Shown: positions 13,000 to 25,700 of the stretch, in pieces | Numbering within the stretch: position 1 is the stretch's first letter | Layout of the letters: every line of letters begins with the position of its first letter | Source of the DNA: Nosema muscidifuracis | Lineage: Eukaryota > Microsporidia > Nosematidae | Assembly: GCA_028335825.1 (NCBI GenBank) | Contig: JAIOKI010000007.1 | Span: 310,001 to 374,000 of the forward strand | DNA length: 64,000 nt | Reading direction: 5' to 3' | Translations under genes and position numbers: made by a program | Notes under the pieces: generated by a model | The model's database searches: none | What the model saw: only the letters and a program-made list of their open reading frames with translations | What the model was told of the DNA's origin: nothing

Positions 13000-15420
13000 A
13001 GGATTATTTTCCTTAAAAAAAGAAATTATATATCAGACAGAAAATTTTGCAGTTAGACTATTCAGGAAGCCATTAATAAATAATTTTGAGAATAGATTTA
13101 TGAGTAGAATAGGATTAAAATCAAATTTTAATGTCTATTAAGATATAAATCTTATGGATTACCGCTTTTAAATTGTTTGAATATAATGAAGGGCCTGAGA
13201 AAAGGAGTAATGTTTATGATAGAATTTGTCACTAAGTGAAACATCAAACTCAATTTTTTTACTAAAATCTCATAAAGATTATCAAAGACAAAATTACAAC
13301 TTGTATAGAAACATAAAAATTAAAATTATGAAAAAGAAGTAAGAAGTGTATGCAGGAAGAGGTTATAATTGACAATATATGTTAAAAAACTAAAGTCATT
13401 TTCTTTTATGTAGAAAAAACATATGGCAAAAAAACATTTCAATAAATTTAAAGAGTTGAATAAAAAATAAGGTCCATTGAAAATAAAAAGAGTCAGTAAA
13501 TGATAGAAAAAAATTGACAAAAAAATAATTATTTTTTCTTGTATTCATAAACAAACGAAAATACCAAAATATAGTTGAACATTTTAGACATTATTATAAA
13601 AAATCAAAAAATCTGATAAGTTTAGAAGTTACTGATGTCGATATGAATCTTATAATACAAGCATATAACAATAAGATCAAAGATACGTAGAATATAGGTG
13701 AACTATAATGTAAAGTTATTGTAAAATGATGGTTTCTAGTAGATATAAAACATCTCTACATACACGATGATCTTTCTGAGTTTTTAAAATGCCATTAAAA
13801 ATGAATAAATAAGTTAGATTTTATAGAATAATATATAACTTAGAAAGTAAATTCTTCTATAAAATAGTAGTTGTATATTTAGATAACATACTCATTTTAG
13901 TGTGAGAGTAAAGAATTATGAAAAGAACGTGACTTTAGTTTTGAAGCATTAAATATGTAGAAGTAAGAAGAATAAATTTTTGAGTCACATATTACAGATA
14001 ATATTATTAATTAAGAACTACGATTGATATTCTGACTGTTAAATTATTGTGTATTGTATGTAAAAGAATTATATGACATACTAAAATTTAAAGAACAAGT
14101 AACTAAATCAAGAATTGCTATGATAACAAGATATCTTGAAGATAATTGCATATTATAATGAAATAAATATATTTTGTATCGTTTAGAATTTAGGATATCA
14201 ATACAGCCTTAATTTTGATAACAAATGTCTTTAAATATGATATGAGTCAATATTATCATAAGAATTTAACGAAAAAATACGGTGTAAGTTTTTTTATATA
14301 ATTGAAAGTTAAACAAAAAGAAATTACTCTGTGTCTGAAAAGAAGCTTTATTTAAGTTATTAATCAACACAGTGAACACCTAATAATAATGATTAAAACC
14401 TTTTATAAAAAATATATAAGGATAAATTTGATTAATGATGATATAATATTATGTAAGCAGTATTAACCTGAATATTTTCAATCTTTGTTAGTTAAATAAG
14501 TATATTTAAATTCATATCTATCAAAACAATAGATTGAAGAAAGGTATAGTAGATATGAAATTAATATAAATATTATCATATAATAAGACAGATATAAATT
14601 TTATTATAACTTAAGATTGCGATAGAGAATCTAAAGTATTAGTAATAGAAAATCCACATCGAGAATATAATAAACTTTTAAATAGCAGAAGTGAAGTATT
14701 TAGTTAAATGAAAATGTTGATAATTCAATAATTTATTGTTATAGTAATGACACGTTAAAATTAAGTAGAAATAATGAAATTGTAACAAAGAATCTAAAAA
14801 TTATAAAATAGAGAATCTTTATGTTATCTTCCTTAATAATTTATGATGAATATATGGTGAATACGAGGAACATTAAATAAAAATTGAAGAATATGGTCAA
14901 ATGGCTTAAATATTATTATAATAATATAGAATATTGATTTATGATATGCCATTAAAAGGTGTAAGAATGTGAAGATCTTGAGAGATATTTATAAGAAGAA
15001 ACAGAATTGTTGAAAATGTAGATAATATAGAAAAGGATGAAATAGAAAAAAAAAATCAAAGATGATTAAGAAATAGCTGTAAGTGTAATAAATGAGATTT
15101 GGTCTCAAAAACAAAATATAAAAAATTAAGAATGTTTTATAATTTAGTAGACTAGAACACAAACAGAAGTAAATAAGATTGATTTTTGTAAATGATGGAT
15201 AATAACAGTACTAGTATATAAGGATTATAGATTAATGAACAGAATACTGGTGAATGGATTAGAGATTGAAGAACTAAAGAAATTTAAGAAAGTATTTTAC
15301 AGCGATAGATAAAAGCTAAAATATTGAAATTAGAAAAGTGTAGAATTAAGATAATTAGATGAGTTGAGATTGAAAAAAAAGATGATAGTGTATTTTTTAG
15401 GCATTGATGAAAGATACTGA
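13000..15420 (+). mobile_element. Probable Ty3-like LTR retrotransposon fossil, pol region
   Basis: Plus-strand traces include VVVYLDNILI near 13.86 kb, which reads as the RT catalytic strand (YLDDILI in Ty3-type elements), then FEALN and ESHITDNI shortly after. Further downstream, low-complexity coding-like traces may be RNase H and integrase, but I cannot name them safely. The copy is heavily broken and old. Its orientation points towards the rDNA, and the odd C-rich tract at 15.72-15.96 kb could be related to its 3' end. Moderate to low certainty. Confidence 0.4.
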
Positions 15421-15439
15421 AGAAATTAACAAAAGCATT

Positions 15440-16204
15440 GAAAGAAAATAAAGATATATAATTTAATTAAATGTTTACTTCTTATTAATAATTAAATGCT
15501 ATTTCTTATGTACAGTGTCAAAATACATAAACCTTTTTATAACATGAGATACCAAGATCAATACAAATTCACAGAATGATTATTACTAATAAATAACAGA
15601 TCTATAAACAATACATGACAAAATAATATAGTAGATACCAAGTAAAACTATTCCATCTACATCACAAAGAAATAAAACTAATATATCTTTACCAAAGAAT
15701 AAATATACACACAGTACATGTTGTATACATACCTCATCAATAAAATAGATCAAACTTCAATGAACAAAACCCATCAAAAACTAAACCATCGTTACGGTCT
15801 CACATTACTGTTCACACAAGTAATCACCACGATCACTTCAACAACCAACGTCCCAGCACGTTCACAGGATGGTCACCATTCTCAATCCTTAACTGGACAC
15901 TCCAATCAACTTCCCGTTGTTCAACACAACCACCAGATTGTAACTCTTTTTATACAATATATATATTATACTAGTACATTCAAACACACTACATATAACC
16001 TGTCAAAAATCATAAATCAGCAATTAATTATTAATTCTGATTTGTCAATTTAATTTATCACTAGATTAAATAATACACAATGTAAATTATTTATTACTCA
16101 TGTTGTAGTTTTCGTATGTTATATTGCACTGATTGATTGAGAGATTAAGATTTCTGAGACTAGATTAATACTGACTAGAATGTAGATATGTTATTTTGTA
16201 TGTA
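15440..16204. other. rDNA upstream spacer with a G-poor, C-rich tract
   Basis: The spacer before the SSU gene contains a tract (about 15750-15950) that is clearly less AT-rich than its surroundings and strongly biased to C over G on the plus strand. It ends near an alternating TATATA block at 15956-15970. The tract happens to be open in one frame (15718-16053), but the translation has no recognisable family. It may hold the RNA polymerase I promoter or be the tail of the upstream retroelement fossil. Confidence 0.4.
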
Positions 16205-17440
16205 CACCAGGTTGATTCTGCCTGACGTAGACGCTATTCCCTAAGATTAACCCATGCATGTTTTTGAAGAAGTATCTGAAAAATGGACTGCTCAGTAATA
16301 CTCACTTTATTTTATGTATATTGATGATAACTACGTTAAAGTGTAGATAATTGTATACAGTAAGAGTGAGACCTATCAGCTAGTTGTTAAGGTAATGGCT
16401 TAACAAGGCAGTAACGGGTAACGGTATTACTTTGTAATATTCCGGAGAAGGAGCCTGAGAGACGGCTACTAAGTCTAAGGATTGCAGCAGGGGCGAAACT
16501 TGACCTATGGATTTTGTCTGAGGCAGTTATGGGAAGTAATAGATATTGTTTCATATTGTAAAAACATATGAGGTGATTAATTGGAGGGCAAATCAAGTGC
16601 CAGCAGCCGCGGTAATACTTGTTCCAAGAGTGTGTATGATGATTGATGCAGTTAAAAAGTCCGTAGTTTATTTTTAAGAAGCAATATGAGGTGTACTGTA
16701 TAGTTGGGAGAGAGATGAAATGTGACGACCCTGACTGGACGAACAGAAGCGAAAGCTGTACACTTGTATGTATTTTTTGAACAAGGACGTAAGCTGGAGG
16801 ATCGAAGATGATTAGATACCATTGTAGTTCCAGCAGTAAACTATGCCGACGATGTGATATGAGTATTTGTATTACATAATAGAAATTCGAGTTTTTTGGC
16901 TCTGGGGATAGTATGATCGCAAGATTGAAAATTAAAGAAATTGACGGAAGAATACCACAAGGAGTGGATTGTGCGGCTTAATTTGACTCAACGCGAGGTA
17001 ACTTACCAATATTTTATTATTCAGCGAGAATGTTATTTGAGAATGATAATAGTGGTGCATGGCCGTTTTCAATGGATGCTGTGAAGTTTTGATTAATTTC
17101 AACAAGACGTGAGACCCTTATAGACAGACACAATCAGTGTAGGAAGGAAAGGATTAAAACAGGTCCGTTATGCCCTCAGACATTTTGGGCTGCACGCGCA
17201 ATACAATAGATATGAATCTTTATGGGATAATATTTTGTAAGAGATATTTGAACTTGGAATTGCTAGTAAATTTTATTAAATAAGTAGAATTGAATGTGTC
17301 CCTGTTCTTTGTACACACCGCCCGTCGCTATCTAAGATGATATATGTTGTGAAATTAGTGTAAACTACTTGAACAAGATGTATTAGATCTGATATAAGTC
17401 GTAACATGGTTGCTGTTGGAGAACCATTAGCAGAATCATA
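16205..17440 (+). rRNA. Small-subunit (16S-like) ribosomal RNA, microsporidian type
   Basis: The gene starts with CACCAGGTTGATTCTGCCTG and ends just after the helix 45 region (GGAGAACCATTAGCAG), giving 1236 nt, the reduced length typical of Microsporidia. Universal blocks are present: GTGCCAGCAGCCGCGGTAA near 16595, the GATTAGATACC block near 16809, AAATTGACGGAAG near 16936 and TGTACACACCGCCCGTCGC near 17311. It is on the plus strand, with SSU first, then ITS and LSU. The 3' end reads CAGAATCATA where I recall CAGGATCATA in relatives. The gene appears intact. The 5' similarity is closest, from memory, to the Nosema/Vairimorpha group. Confidence 0.97.
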
Positions 17441-17612
17441 TCGAGTAACAGTTAATACAATATATATAGATTATACTAATGATTTTATATATATAGATTA
17501 TAATTTATATATTATATATATGTTATACTATTATATATTTATATATATGTGTTATACTAATATATATTTATATTTATTAGATTATACTAATATATATTAT
17601 TATTATTATTTT
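17441..17612 (+). other. Internal transcribed spacer between SSU and LSU
   Basis: About 170 nt made almost wholly of TATATA-type repeats with recurring units containing TTATACTAATATATA. No 5.8S gene lies between the subunits. In Microsporidia the 5.8S equivalent is fused to the LSU 5' end. The AT repeats are likely to vary in length between copies. Confidence 0.85.
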
Positions 17613-19179
17613 ACCCACACATGGGATCAATAGGATGCCACAGCGATGAAGGTCGTAGATGAATACGAAAGCATTGTTACCGAATATATACAGATGTGTA
17701 TAGAGGACCCTTTGAACTTAAGCATATCATTAGAAGGAGGAAAAGAAACTAACCAGGATTTCTGTAGTAGCAGCGAGTGAACAAGAAGCAACCCGTGATT
17801 ATAATCCTATTGGAGATGTAAATCACTATTTTATTACTTATTTGTACAGAATATAATATTCGTTAGTTGAATAAAATAGTAAGTATCAGCGAGTAGGGCT
17901 GCTTGGTAGTGCAGTCTGAATACAGGTAGAATGAGATATCTAAGGTTAAATATAATGGCATACCGATAGCAAATAAGTACTGCGAAGGAATTTGTGAAAA
18001 TGTGTGGGGCAGCCTTATGTTTAAGGACCCGTCTTGAAACACGGACCAAGGAGATTATAGTTATAGCAAGATAATGGCTCAGTCGTTATTAATATGACAA
18101 GTTATAACTATAAGACCCGAAACACAGTGAACTATGCATGTTCTGGTTGAAGATAAGCAACAGTTTATTGGAAGACCATAATCATTCTGACGTGCAAATC
18201 GATGATTTAAGATGTGTATAGTGGCGAAAGACCAATCGAACTGTGTGGTAGCTGGTTCACAGCGAAATGTCTCTCAGGACAGCAGTCATTGTATATAGGA
18301 CATAGATGTAGGACACTGTTATAGTCTCGACTATGAGAAATCTTTAATTCTATGGTCTTCTGTAGATTAGGTTTACAGAATGAATCTATTGTATGACTAG
18401 TGGGCACATGATTGTAAGAATGATGTGCAAAAAGGGATGAACCTTATGGAACATTAAATATTCTAAATAGTAGACAGTATACCATAAATATGATGAATAC
18501 ATTGAGACAGTAGGGCGGTTGTTATGGAAGTAGAAATCCGCTAAGAAACGTGTTACAACGTACCTACCGAATGTATTATTGTATAAAATGGAAGAAGATG
18601 ACTACTTTTATGAGATGTTTCTATATGAGTATTTAGGTAGCTGTGCAATTTGTTTGTATTGAAGTATATGTGTGAATGTATATGGAAGAAACAAATGAGC
18701 CGATCTTGGAGGCAGTAACAATATATTTGTATAGATATAGACTAGGGTTTTCAATGGTATTGAAGTGAGTCGGTGTTATTGTAAAAACAAAGAAGATCAA
18801 TAGTTCTTCACTTGACTACTGCAAGGCGACTTGATGATGACAGTATATAAGCGGTGTAAGAAAAATGAATTAGACTGTGTGTACGTATGGATTGTCATGA
18901 TAAGAAATACGTGTTGTATATATATACTTGATAAAAAAGAAGTAGTGTAGCCGTACCTATACCGCATCAGGTGTCTTTGTATCATAACAGATATTTTAAA
19001 TTAAAGTAAGTAAGGGAATTCGGCAAATTAGATCTGTAACCTTGGGATAAAGATTGGCTCTAGCATGCTAGAACTTTTACTATGTAAGGAATCTGACTGT
19101 TTATTAAAAACATAGCTTTTTGTATTACAAGAAGTGAATTCTGCCCAGTGCATTTATTGTTAAAGTTGTGTAAGCGAAT

Positions 19180-19232
<53 letters not shown>

Positions 19233-19331
19233 TTAATTGGTGACGCGCATGAATGGAGCAACGAGATTCCTACTGTCCCTACTTACAATTTTGTGAAACC
19301 ACGAGACAAGGGAACGGGCTTGTTGTATATC

Positions 19332-19363
<32 letters not shown>

Positions 19364-19798
19364 TTAGTATGTTCTAATAATTATTCGGTATATTGTAGAG
19401 AGGTGGGAGATGATTTGTGAAACCACTAGTATGTTTGAATATTTGTTTATTTGGATATATGGGGAGTTTGGCTGGGGCGGTACAGCTGTTAAAAAGTAAC
19501 ACAGCTGTCCTAAGGTAGATGAATGATGGATGGTAACCATCAGTTTATTATAAGGGAATAAATCTGCTTTACTTTATACATATGACTGTATTTAGTAGGG
19601 AAACCTTGGCCTAGCGATCCCAATTACATTCATTATGTATTGGGTGATTGAAAAGTTACCACAGGGATAACTGGCTTGTAGCAGGCAAGCGATCATAGCG
19701 ACTCTGCTTTTTGATTCTTCGATGTCGTCTCTTCTGATCATCGTAGTGTATATGTTACGAAGTGTTGGATTGTTCACCCGGTAATGAGGAACGTGAGA

Positions 19799-19840
<42 letters not shown>

Positions 19841-20085
19841 TAAGTATTTTTGAGTGAAACTTTGATAGTACGAGAGGAACTCTAAGTGATGACCACTGGT
19901 AGTGCGATTAACTATTAAGTTATGTTGCTTAGCTACGTCGTTTCGATTAAGGCTGAAAGCCTCTTAAGCCTGAAGCGTAGCTCAAAGATACATTTGGGAG
20001 AATACTACTCTATTAAGCAGAACTGTAAGAATGAAGGTGTATGCCGACATTTTGAGGTTACTGCTTTTTGTATTACAGTGTAGGT
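17613..20085 (+). rRNA. Large-subunit (23S-like) ribosomal RNA with fused 5.8S region
   Basis: The 5' end begins near ACCCACACATGGGATCAATA, followed by a 5.8S-like segment (GATGAAGGTCGTAG) with no processing spacer. The conserved core is clear: AACTATGACTCTCTTAAGGTAGCC near 19195, the peptidyl transferase region near 19650 (AAAGTTACCACAGGGATAAC) and the sarcin-ricin loop AGTACGAGAGGAAC at 19867-19880. The length of about 2.47 kb matches the reduced microsporidian LSU. The exact 3' end is uncertain because a LINE fragment starts close to it. The core shows no obvious disruption. Confidence 0.95.
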
Positions 20086-20089
20086 GTAT

Positions 20090-20812
20090 ATGTAATTTTG
20101 ATAGTTAAGATTGTTAATAAGAAATGTGATTAGGAATATATTTTTAAGTAAATTGCTCAAACAAAAATCAAATATGTTATGTAAAAGTAAACAATCGAAA
20201 GATTAGAACATACACTAGATTAAGATGCATTCTAGTTAAGTGGTCATCCTCATTAGCTTGTTCCGGAAGAATTCCTGTGAGTTATAGGAACAAATGCTTT
20301 CTATGTGATGGACCTCAAGAAAATATAGAACACTTTCTGATTGAGTGCCCCCTCTTAAGTGAGATCAGGTTCTCTTTTGAAGAGAATTTGCCGATATTGA
20401 AGTGTTCTAGAACAACTAACCAGGATAAAGTAAAATTAATTCTTGGTAAAAAGGACGGATTAAGAAATAATCCAGATAAAATTAAAGAGCTCTGTTGCAT
20501 CATAGAATTCTTAGATAGAATGGTTATATCTAGAGCTATTATATTTCATAATAGACTCAAAGAACTTAATCAAAGTACAAGATAATTCAGTAATGAAAGA
20601 AAATGTGTTAATTTATTAACAGAAAGATTTTTATTTTTAGACCTAGGAGAGGTCGGGCATGATACTGTATGCTGTATTACTTTCGCTGGACTGAGTTGTG
20701 TTCTTAATTGGTGTATTGAGCCAGGCGATACGTTCCTACCTGTCTCTTGACAGGTTATAGCCTTCATGGCTATGACTTTAAGTAGTCCTAAGGGAACGAT
20801 ATTTTCTCCTAT
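20090..20812 (+). mobile_element. 5'-truncated copy of LINE family B next to the LSU gene
   Basis: This matches the 3' end of the family B element (31.55-32.22 kb): the last part of ORF2 plus the 3' UTR. An open stretch at about 20277-20585 encodes the CCHC motif (CFLCDGPQENIEHFLIEC) and the protein C-terminus ending KELNQSTR. The 3' UTR follows with the conserved block CTGAGTTGTGTTCTTAA and a CCTGTC/GACAGG hairpin. Homology to ORF2 fades out between the LSU end and about 20.16 kb, so the junction is within about 70 nt of the rRNA. The tail stops at CTCCTATA, where the full family A element begins. It is the first of eight same-orientation copies. Confidence 0.85.
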
Positions 20813-20815
20813 AAA

Positions 20816-22723
20816 ATGGGGTTAGACAATTGTAAAAAAAACACTCCGCAGAGATGCAGCACAAACGAGGACTTACCAACCTCAAAAGTACAGAAAGATA
20901 GTCAAACATCTTTACTGGAAGGAATTAAAAGTAGTTATGGTACTCTTAGCTCTGGTAATGCTCAGTACTATGACATAAAAAAATTGAATAGTTTCTATTC
21001 AAAAACAGAAGTTTTGTTTGAAAAAGCAAGTAAAAATTTTTATCATATTGATAAAGAAAAGAACAGAGATATTTACAACATCTCTAGATACTCATTAAGT
21101 CTGATAGACTTGATTAAGCTCCAAGATGCACATGTTAAGTCGTGTCAACGTGAGCTGAGTACACAAAAGAAGAAGTATGAATTACTTCAAAAACAAGTGA
21201 ATGATCTCATCAACCGTGTCAATCATGATGATGTCAACAAAGTAAACACTGAGTCATTGAATGAAGTGAAGCAGGAAACTGCAACAAAAGACAAAGATCG
21301 AACTCCTCATCCGGATAACTCGATTGTAAAAGAGGATGGTAAGGTCACCATGCCATCTCAAATAACAAGCATTGGATCGCCCAAGTCCTCTGCACTATCA
21401 GTCTTCCTTTCCAAGGTAGCAAAAGCTTCCTGCAAAGGCAGGAAACCAAAGAATCCCATTCTTTTAAAGAGAACATCTGAAGAAGGATGGACAAAGGTCG
21501 TAGCCAGCTACGGAAGATCAGTAGTGGTCAAAAAAGATAGTCTATTGGCTGATAAAATGGAAGTTATCGATGATAACAGGTATACCTCACTAATGCCTGA
21601 TTGGATTCGTAACATTAACAACAGTGAAGAGTCATCTGATGACTCTAATGATAAGAGTTATCCCTTAGCTTATCTAGGGGATCCTAAAAGACAACAGAGG
21701 TCGAAACGCCTTGATAAAAGTAACTACCCTCTGAGGCTATCAGAGGATGTAAAAAAAGAAAAGGAGCCGAAACACTCCATAAAAGATAGTATACATCTAG
21801 ATGCCAATATGTGTAATCTAGATGTTATCACAAAAGGAGGTCTCCAAGGGCCTATGATAGTAGACCACAAAGCGACTGACATCTTAATTGAGTCTGTAGA
21901 GTCCTTTGTGGAAACAATAAAAGAGGAACAAATTTCTAAGTTGCATAACTTGCAAGAGACTAAGAAAAATGTTGTACTCAACAAAAAGGAGAAGTCGAAA
22001 CGCTTCACAAATAAAAACTACCCTAAGGTTGGCAAGCCAAAGGATGTTCTAAAAGTTCCCAATAAAACCACTAAGGGAAGTGTGGTATCACACAAACAAA
22101 AGAAAAATCTCTTAAAGAGACTTAGAGAAGATTCAGCTCATAAAAAAGTTGAAATAAAAAATTTTATTGCCCCTAAAATGAAGGACAATAAAGATAACAA
22201 ACCAGTAAAGAAGAATACTGGAGAAAAATGGACAGATAAGCTGTCTAGAGAAGAACTCCTTAAAATCATGCTTGAGGGGAAGAAACCAGCCGAAAATAAG
22301 TATCGGCTGGTTACAATGGAAGGTCTACCATCAGGAGAGGGCCATAAAAATTTAGCTGTCTGGGCTAAGATACTAGGTGTTAAGGAATCAGATATTCCTT
22401 ACATAAAAGATGTCAGTGGGAAGACGATCCTTTTAGTAAGATATGAAGCTGTTCTGAGAGTGGCAGACAGTCTTTGTAGAATTGCTGAGGGAGTCAGATG
22501 CCTGTCTGAGCCAAATGCCTTGAGACAGTTCTTGTCTTATAATAAAGATAAAATAGTAGCAGATCTTGCTGTTATTAAAAAAAGCTGGAAGTCTTTTGTT
22601 CCTCTGCAAAAGTCTATAAAAGTTATAGTACGATGTCTTAATGATTTGGAGACAAGTATGTTAAAAAAGTTTGCTTTAGATGATGAAGCTATAAAAGATA
22701 TTCTGGAGGCTAATGGTCCCTGA
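20816..22723 (+). CDS. LINE-A ORF1 protein (RNA-binding Gag-like candidate)
   Basis: A 635-residue, strongly basic protein. A predicted coiled coil lies around residues 95-140 (LIKLQDAHVKSCQREL then KKKYELLQKQVNDL), which could trimerise as in other LINE ORF1 proteins. The middle (about 160-450) is Lys/Ser-rich and likely disordered, with a repeated SKR...NYP motif. A C-terminal domain of about 170 residues, from W-T-D-K-L-S near residue 474 to about 620, is shared with the family B ORF1. Shared marks include EGKKP/EGKSP, the GLPSGEG/GLATEG turn and LLVR. No CCHC knuckle and no RRM that I can recognise. The function is inferred only from position. Confidence 0.85.
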   Translation: MGLDNCKKNTPQRCSTNEDLPTSKVQKDSQTSLLEGIKSSYGTLSSGNAQYYDIKKLNSFYSKTEVLFEKASKNFYHIDKEKNRDIYNISRYSLSLIDLIKLQDAHVKSCQRELSTQKKKYELLQKQVNDLINRVNHDDVNKVNTESLNEVKQETATKDKDRTPHPDNSIVKEDGKVTMPSQITSIGSPKSSALSVFLSKVAKASCKGRKPKNPILLKRTSEEGWTKVVASYGRSVVVKKDSLLADKMEVIDDNRYTSLMPDWIRNINNSEESSDDSNDKSYPLAYLGDPKRQQRSKRLDKSNYPLRLSEDVKKEKEPKHSIKDSIHLDANMCNLDVITKGGLQGPMIVDHKATDILIESVESFVETIKEEQISKLHNLQETKKNVVLNKKEKSKRFTNKNYPKVGKPKDVLKVPNKTTKGSVVSHKQKKNLLKRLREDSAHKKVEIKNFIAPKMKDNKDNKPVKKNTGEKWTDKLSREELLKIMLEGKKPAENKYRLVTMEGLPSGEGHKNLAVWAKILGVKESDIPYIKDVSGKTILLVRYEAVLRVADSLCRIAEGVRCLSEPNALRQFLSYNKDKIVADLAVIKKSWKSFVPLQKSIKVIVRCLNDLETSMLKKFALDDEAIKDILEANGP

Positions 22724-25700
22724 AAATAAAATTCTAAATATTGATTTATTACGATTCACTCTAAGGAATCAAAAAACTTCTTTATTTAAGCTTCTTAGAA
22801 GCAACAAAAGTATTTGTATTGATTTAAGTTACAAACTTATTAAAATCAAAAGTAAATGTCATTCGAGATCCCTCGGAGTAAAATCTTTAAATTATAATGT
22901 AATGTTTAATTTAAGAAAAAAGATCAAGCTTAACAGCTTACAAAAGAAGCTCTGCTTAGTAAAGGCCTTGGCAAGCCATATTAAGATTCCAGAGTTACAA
23001 AAGAAACTTACAAGAGTTAATCCAGTTTTAGATAACTGTATTGTAGGTAGTAAAAGACATCGCAGACGTGATACAACATTTACTTTCTTTGTTGTAAAGA
23101 AAGTACAAAAAGACAACTTCATTAATGCATTAAAGCAGTTAAACATTAATGTGTTAAAAGAAAAACCAGCTAAGTTTAAGCAGGTACAAAAGTTAAAGAC
23201 TCTTGACAAAGTTAAGCTTTGTAGTCTTAATATAAATCATCTTTATGGGAAGAAGGAGGACTTAGAGATCCTTTTGAAAGTAGAGAAACCATCAATTTTA
23301 TGTCTACAAGAAACATGGAAGAAATCCACTTTTATTGGAAGACTAGAAAAGTATATGGTAATGGAAACACCTGCCATAGGTAAAAATAAACCAGGTTTAA
23401 TGACCTTGGTAAGAAAAAGTGGAGCAGTGAGATGCTCTAAAAAAGGTAATGATGACAACATCCTACAAACGGTTGTTGAATTCAAAACAAGTACAGGATG
23501 GACAAAGATACTAGTTATCAATGTCTATGTGCCACAAGATAGAGAGCTTAAGCAATTAACTCTCATAAAATTAATCAACCTTCTTAATATTGAGAAGAAC
23601 AAAAGATGCTACAAGGAGATTATAGTAATGGGAGATATGAATTGTAAAGATTCAACTCTCAAACAAAAGCTTGTTGCTGGAGGTTTAAATCCTCTTATCA
23701 ACTACAATAGAGTATCAGGAACTAGAATCCTGAGTAATGGTAAAGTCTCAAAAAGACGTATTGATACGATCTTTAGAGTCTTAAAACAAGACAGTGAGAA
23801 GGTTACTATCTCACGAAGATGGGCTGTAGGAGATCATCTACTACTTAGAAGATACATAACTCTTCCTTCTCCAGTAGTAGAGACATCTTTTACATATAAC
23901 AGAAAGAAGATGCAAGATCCTCTTATTGAAGAGAAATTGAGTCAGCTTTTGAATAGGAAACTATTCACAATAGAAGAACTCTCAAGAGTTTTAAAAGAAG
24001 TATGTACAACTGAAAAGGTGTACGATAAAGTTAAGGTAAGAAAAGGATTACCTATTAAATGGAAGCACATTAATGTGTATAAAAGATTTAGACTTGTCAC
24101 AAAGCGAGTACTAAAACAATGGAATGATGTAAATGCTTTTAGGTATTTGACATTAAAAAAAGAAGTTGAGGAAACAAGAGTGAAGGTTCGGCGAGAACGA
24201 GCTAATCTCTGGGCCTTTAATGGCATAAACCTCTATAAAAGTAATCGCTCTAGAGATTTCTGGAAGTGGCTAAAGGGTATGTCTAACACATCAGTTAGAC
24301 TAGACAATGTTTGTCTTCAAGACGAGGAGGGCAGAGCTCACAATGAGCAACAAAAGAAGCTAGAAATAGCTAACAAATTTTATGCTAAATTAGCAACATC
24401 AACTGTAGATAGTGACTCTATATACAACAAAAGTCTTTTAAAAGAGCCTCCTGATGACGTCACAATGGAGGAATTAATAAAAGCTACAAATAATTGTGGC
24501 AATAACAAAGCAGCCGGTCCGGATGAAATTCCAACTGAGCTATACAAGGTACTACTTAGGCCTAGTCTAGTAGATAAAAAGCTGCCCTCATTCTTGGTGG
24601 ATGAGATCAACAAATTTATAACAGGTGCCAGCCCACCTGTTTGTTGGAGTGCTGCTGATATGGTATGCCTCCATAAAAAAGGAGATGAAACAGATATCAA
24701 CAACTATAGAGGTATTGCACTGATTAATACAATCAGTAAAATATACCTCAAAATAATCAATGATAGACTTACACAGTTTGTCGATACAAATAACATTCTT
24801 TCTCCTTATCAGGCTGGATTTAGAGCAGGAGAAGAATGTATGAACCAGGTAGCAACTTTATTAGAAGTTGTTAAAAGAAGAGAATTTCGAAGTCTGAAGA
24901 CATATCTGTGCTTCATAGACTTTGAAAAAGCTTATGATAATGTTAGCCATGAGCTATTATTTAATAAGCTACAAAAGTATTGTATACCAGAATATCTGAT
25001 AAATACATTGAAAGATATATATGGTAACACACAAATGAGAATCCGCATAGGTGGAGATACAAGCAGTGGCTATAGCTACAGAAAAGGTGTGAGACAAGGA
25101 TGCCCTTGTTCTCCAATGTTGTTCAATCTGTTTATTAATGACATTTTTGATGACATGACAAAAGTGATTGTACCTCGATCAACAATAGCAATACCAGGAC
25201 TGATGTTTGCAGATGACATTGTTGTCTTTGGTGATTCAAAAAATGATTTGGAACTAAAAATTCAACAAATCAGTAAATGGGCAGTTGACAATCAAATGAG
25301 AGTTAACTGTAACAAAAGTGGTATTCTCGTATGGAACACCAATACAAGCTATGAGTCAGAAGATATCTCTATAGATATTGACTTCGGAAAGATCTGTGAA
25401 GTCACAGAATACAGGTATTTGGGTGTGTTGATTAAAAGAAGCACCCTCGAAGATCATCTTGTAAAAGATGGAGCCTTTAGAGGCAAAAAAGCATTAGAAG
25501 CATTGAAACCAAAGCTTCTTAACAAGAGTATATGTATTCCGTTTAAGGGAATACTAATAAAGAATGTACTAGTACCTGCACTCATGTACGGTAGTGAGTT
25601 ATGGGGAATGTCTAGCACAAGATCAGGGAGAATCAGTAGGATTCTCAGAAAAGCTGTTCGGATGATATTCTGGACAAAAATAGTTCCATTAGATAGGATA

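Noticed and set aside
15718-16053. 111-codon open frame before the SSU gene
   Set aside because: No family match, no CCC motif and a composition that follows the C-rich tract of the rDNA spacer. It is likely incidental.
16387-19777. Several short open frames on both strands within 16.4-19.8 kb (for example 17406-17633 and 17834-18049)
   Set aside because: They lie in the SSU, ITS and LSU rRNA genes; conservation of the rRNA accounts for the sequence.
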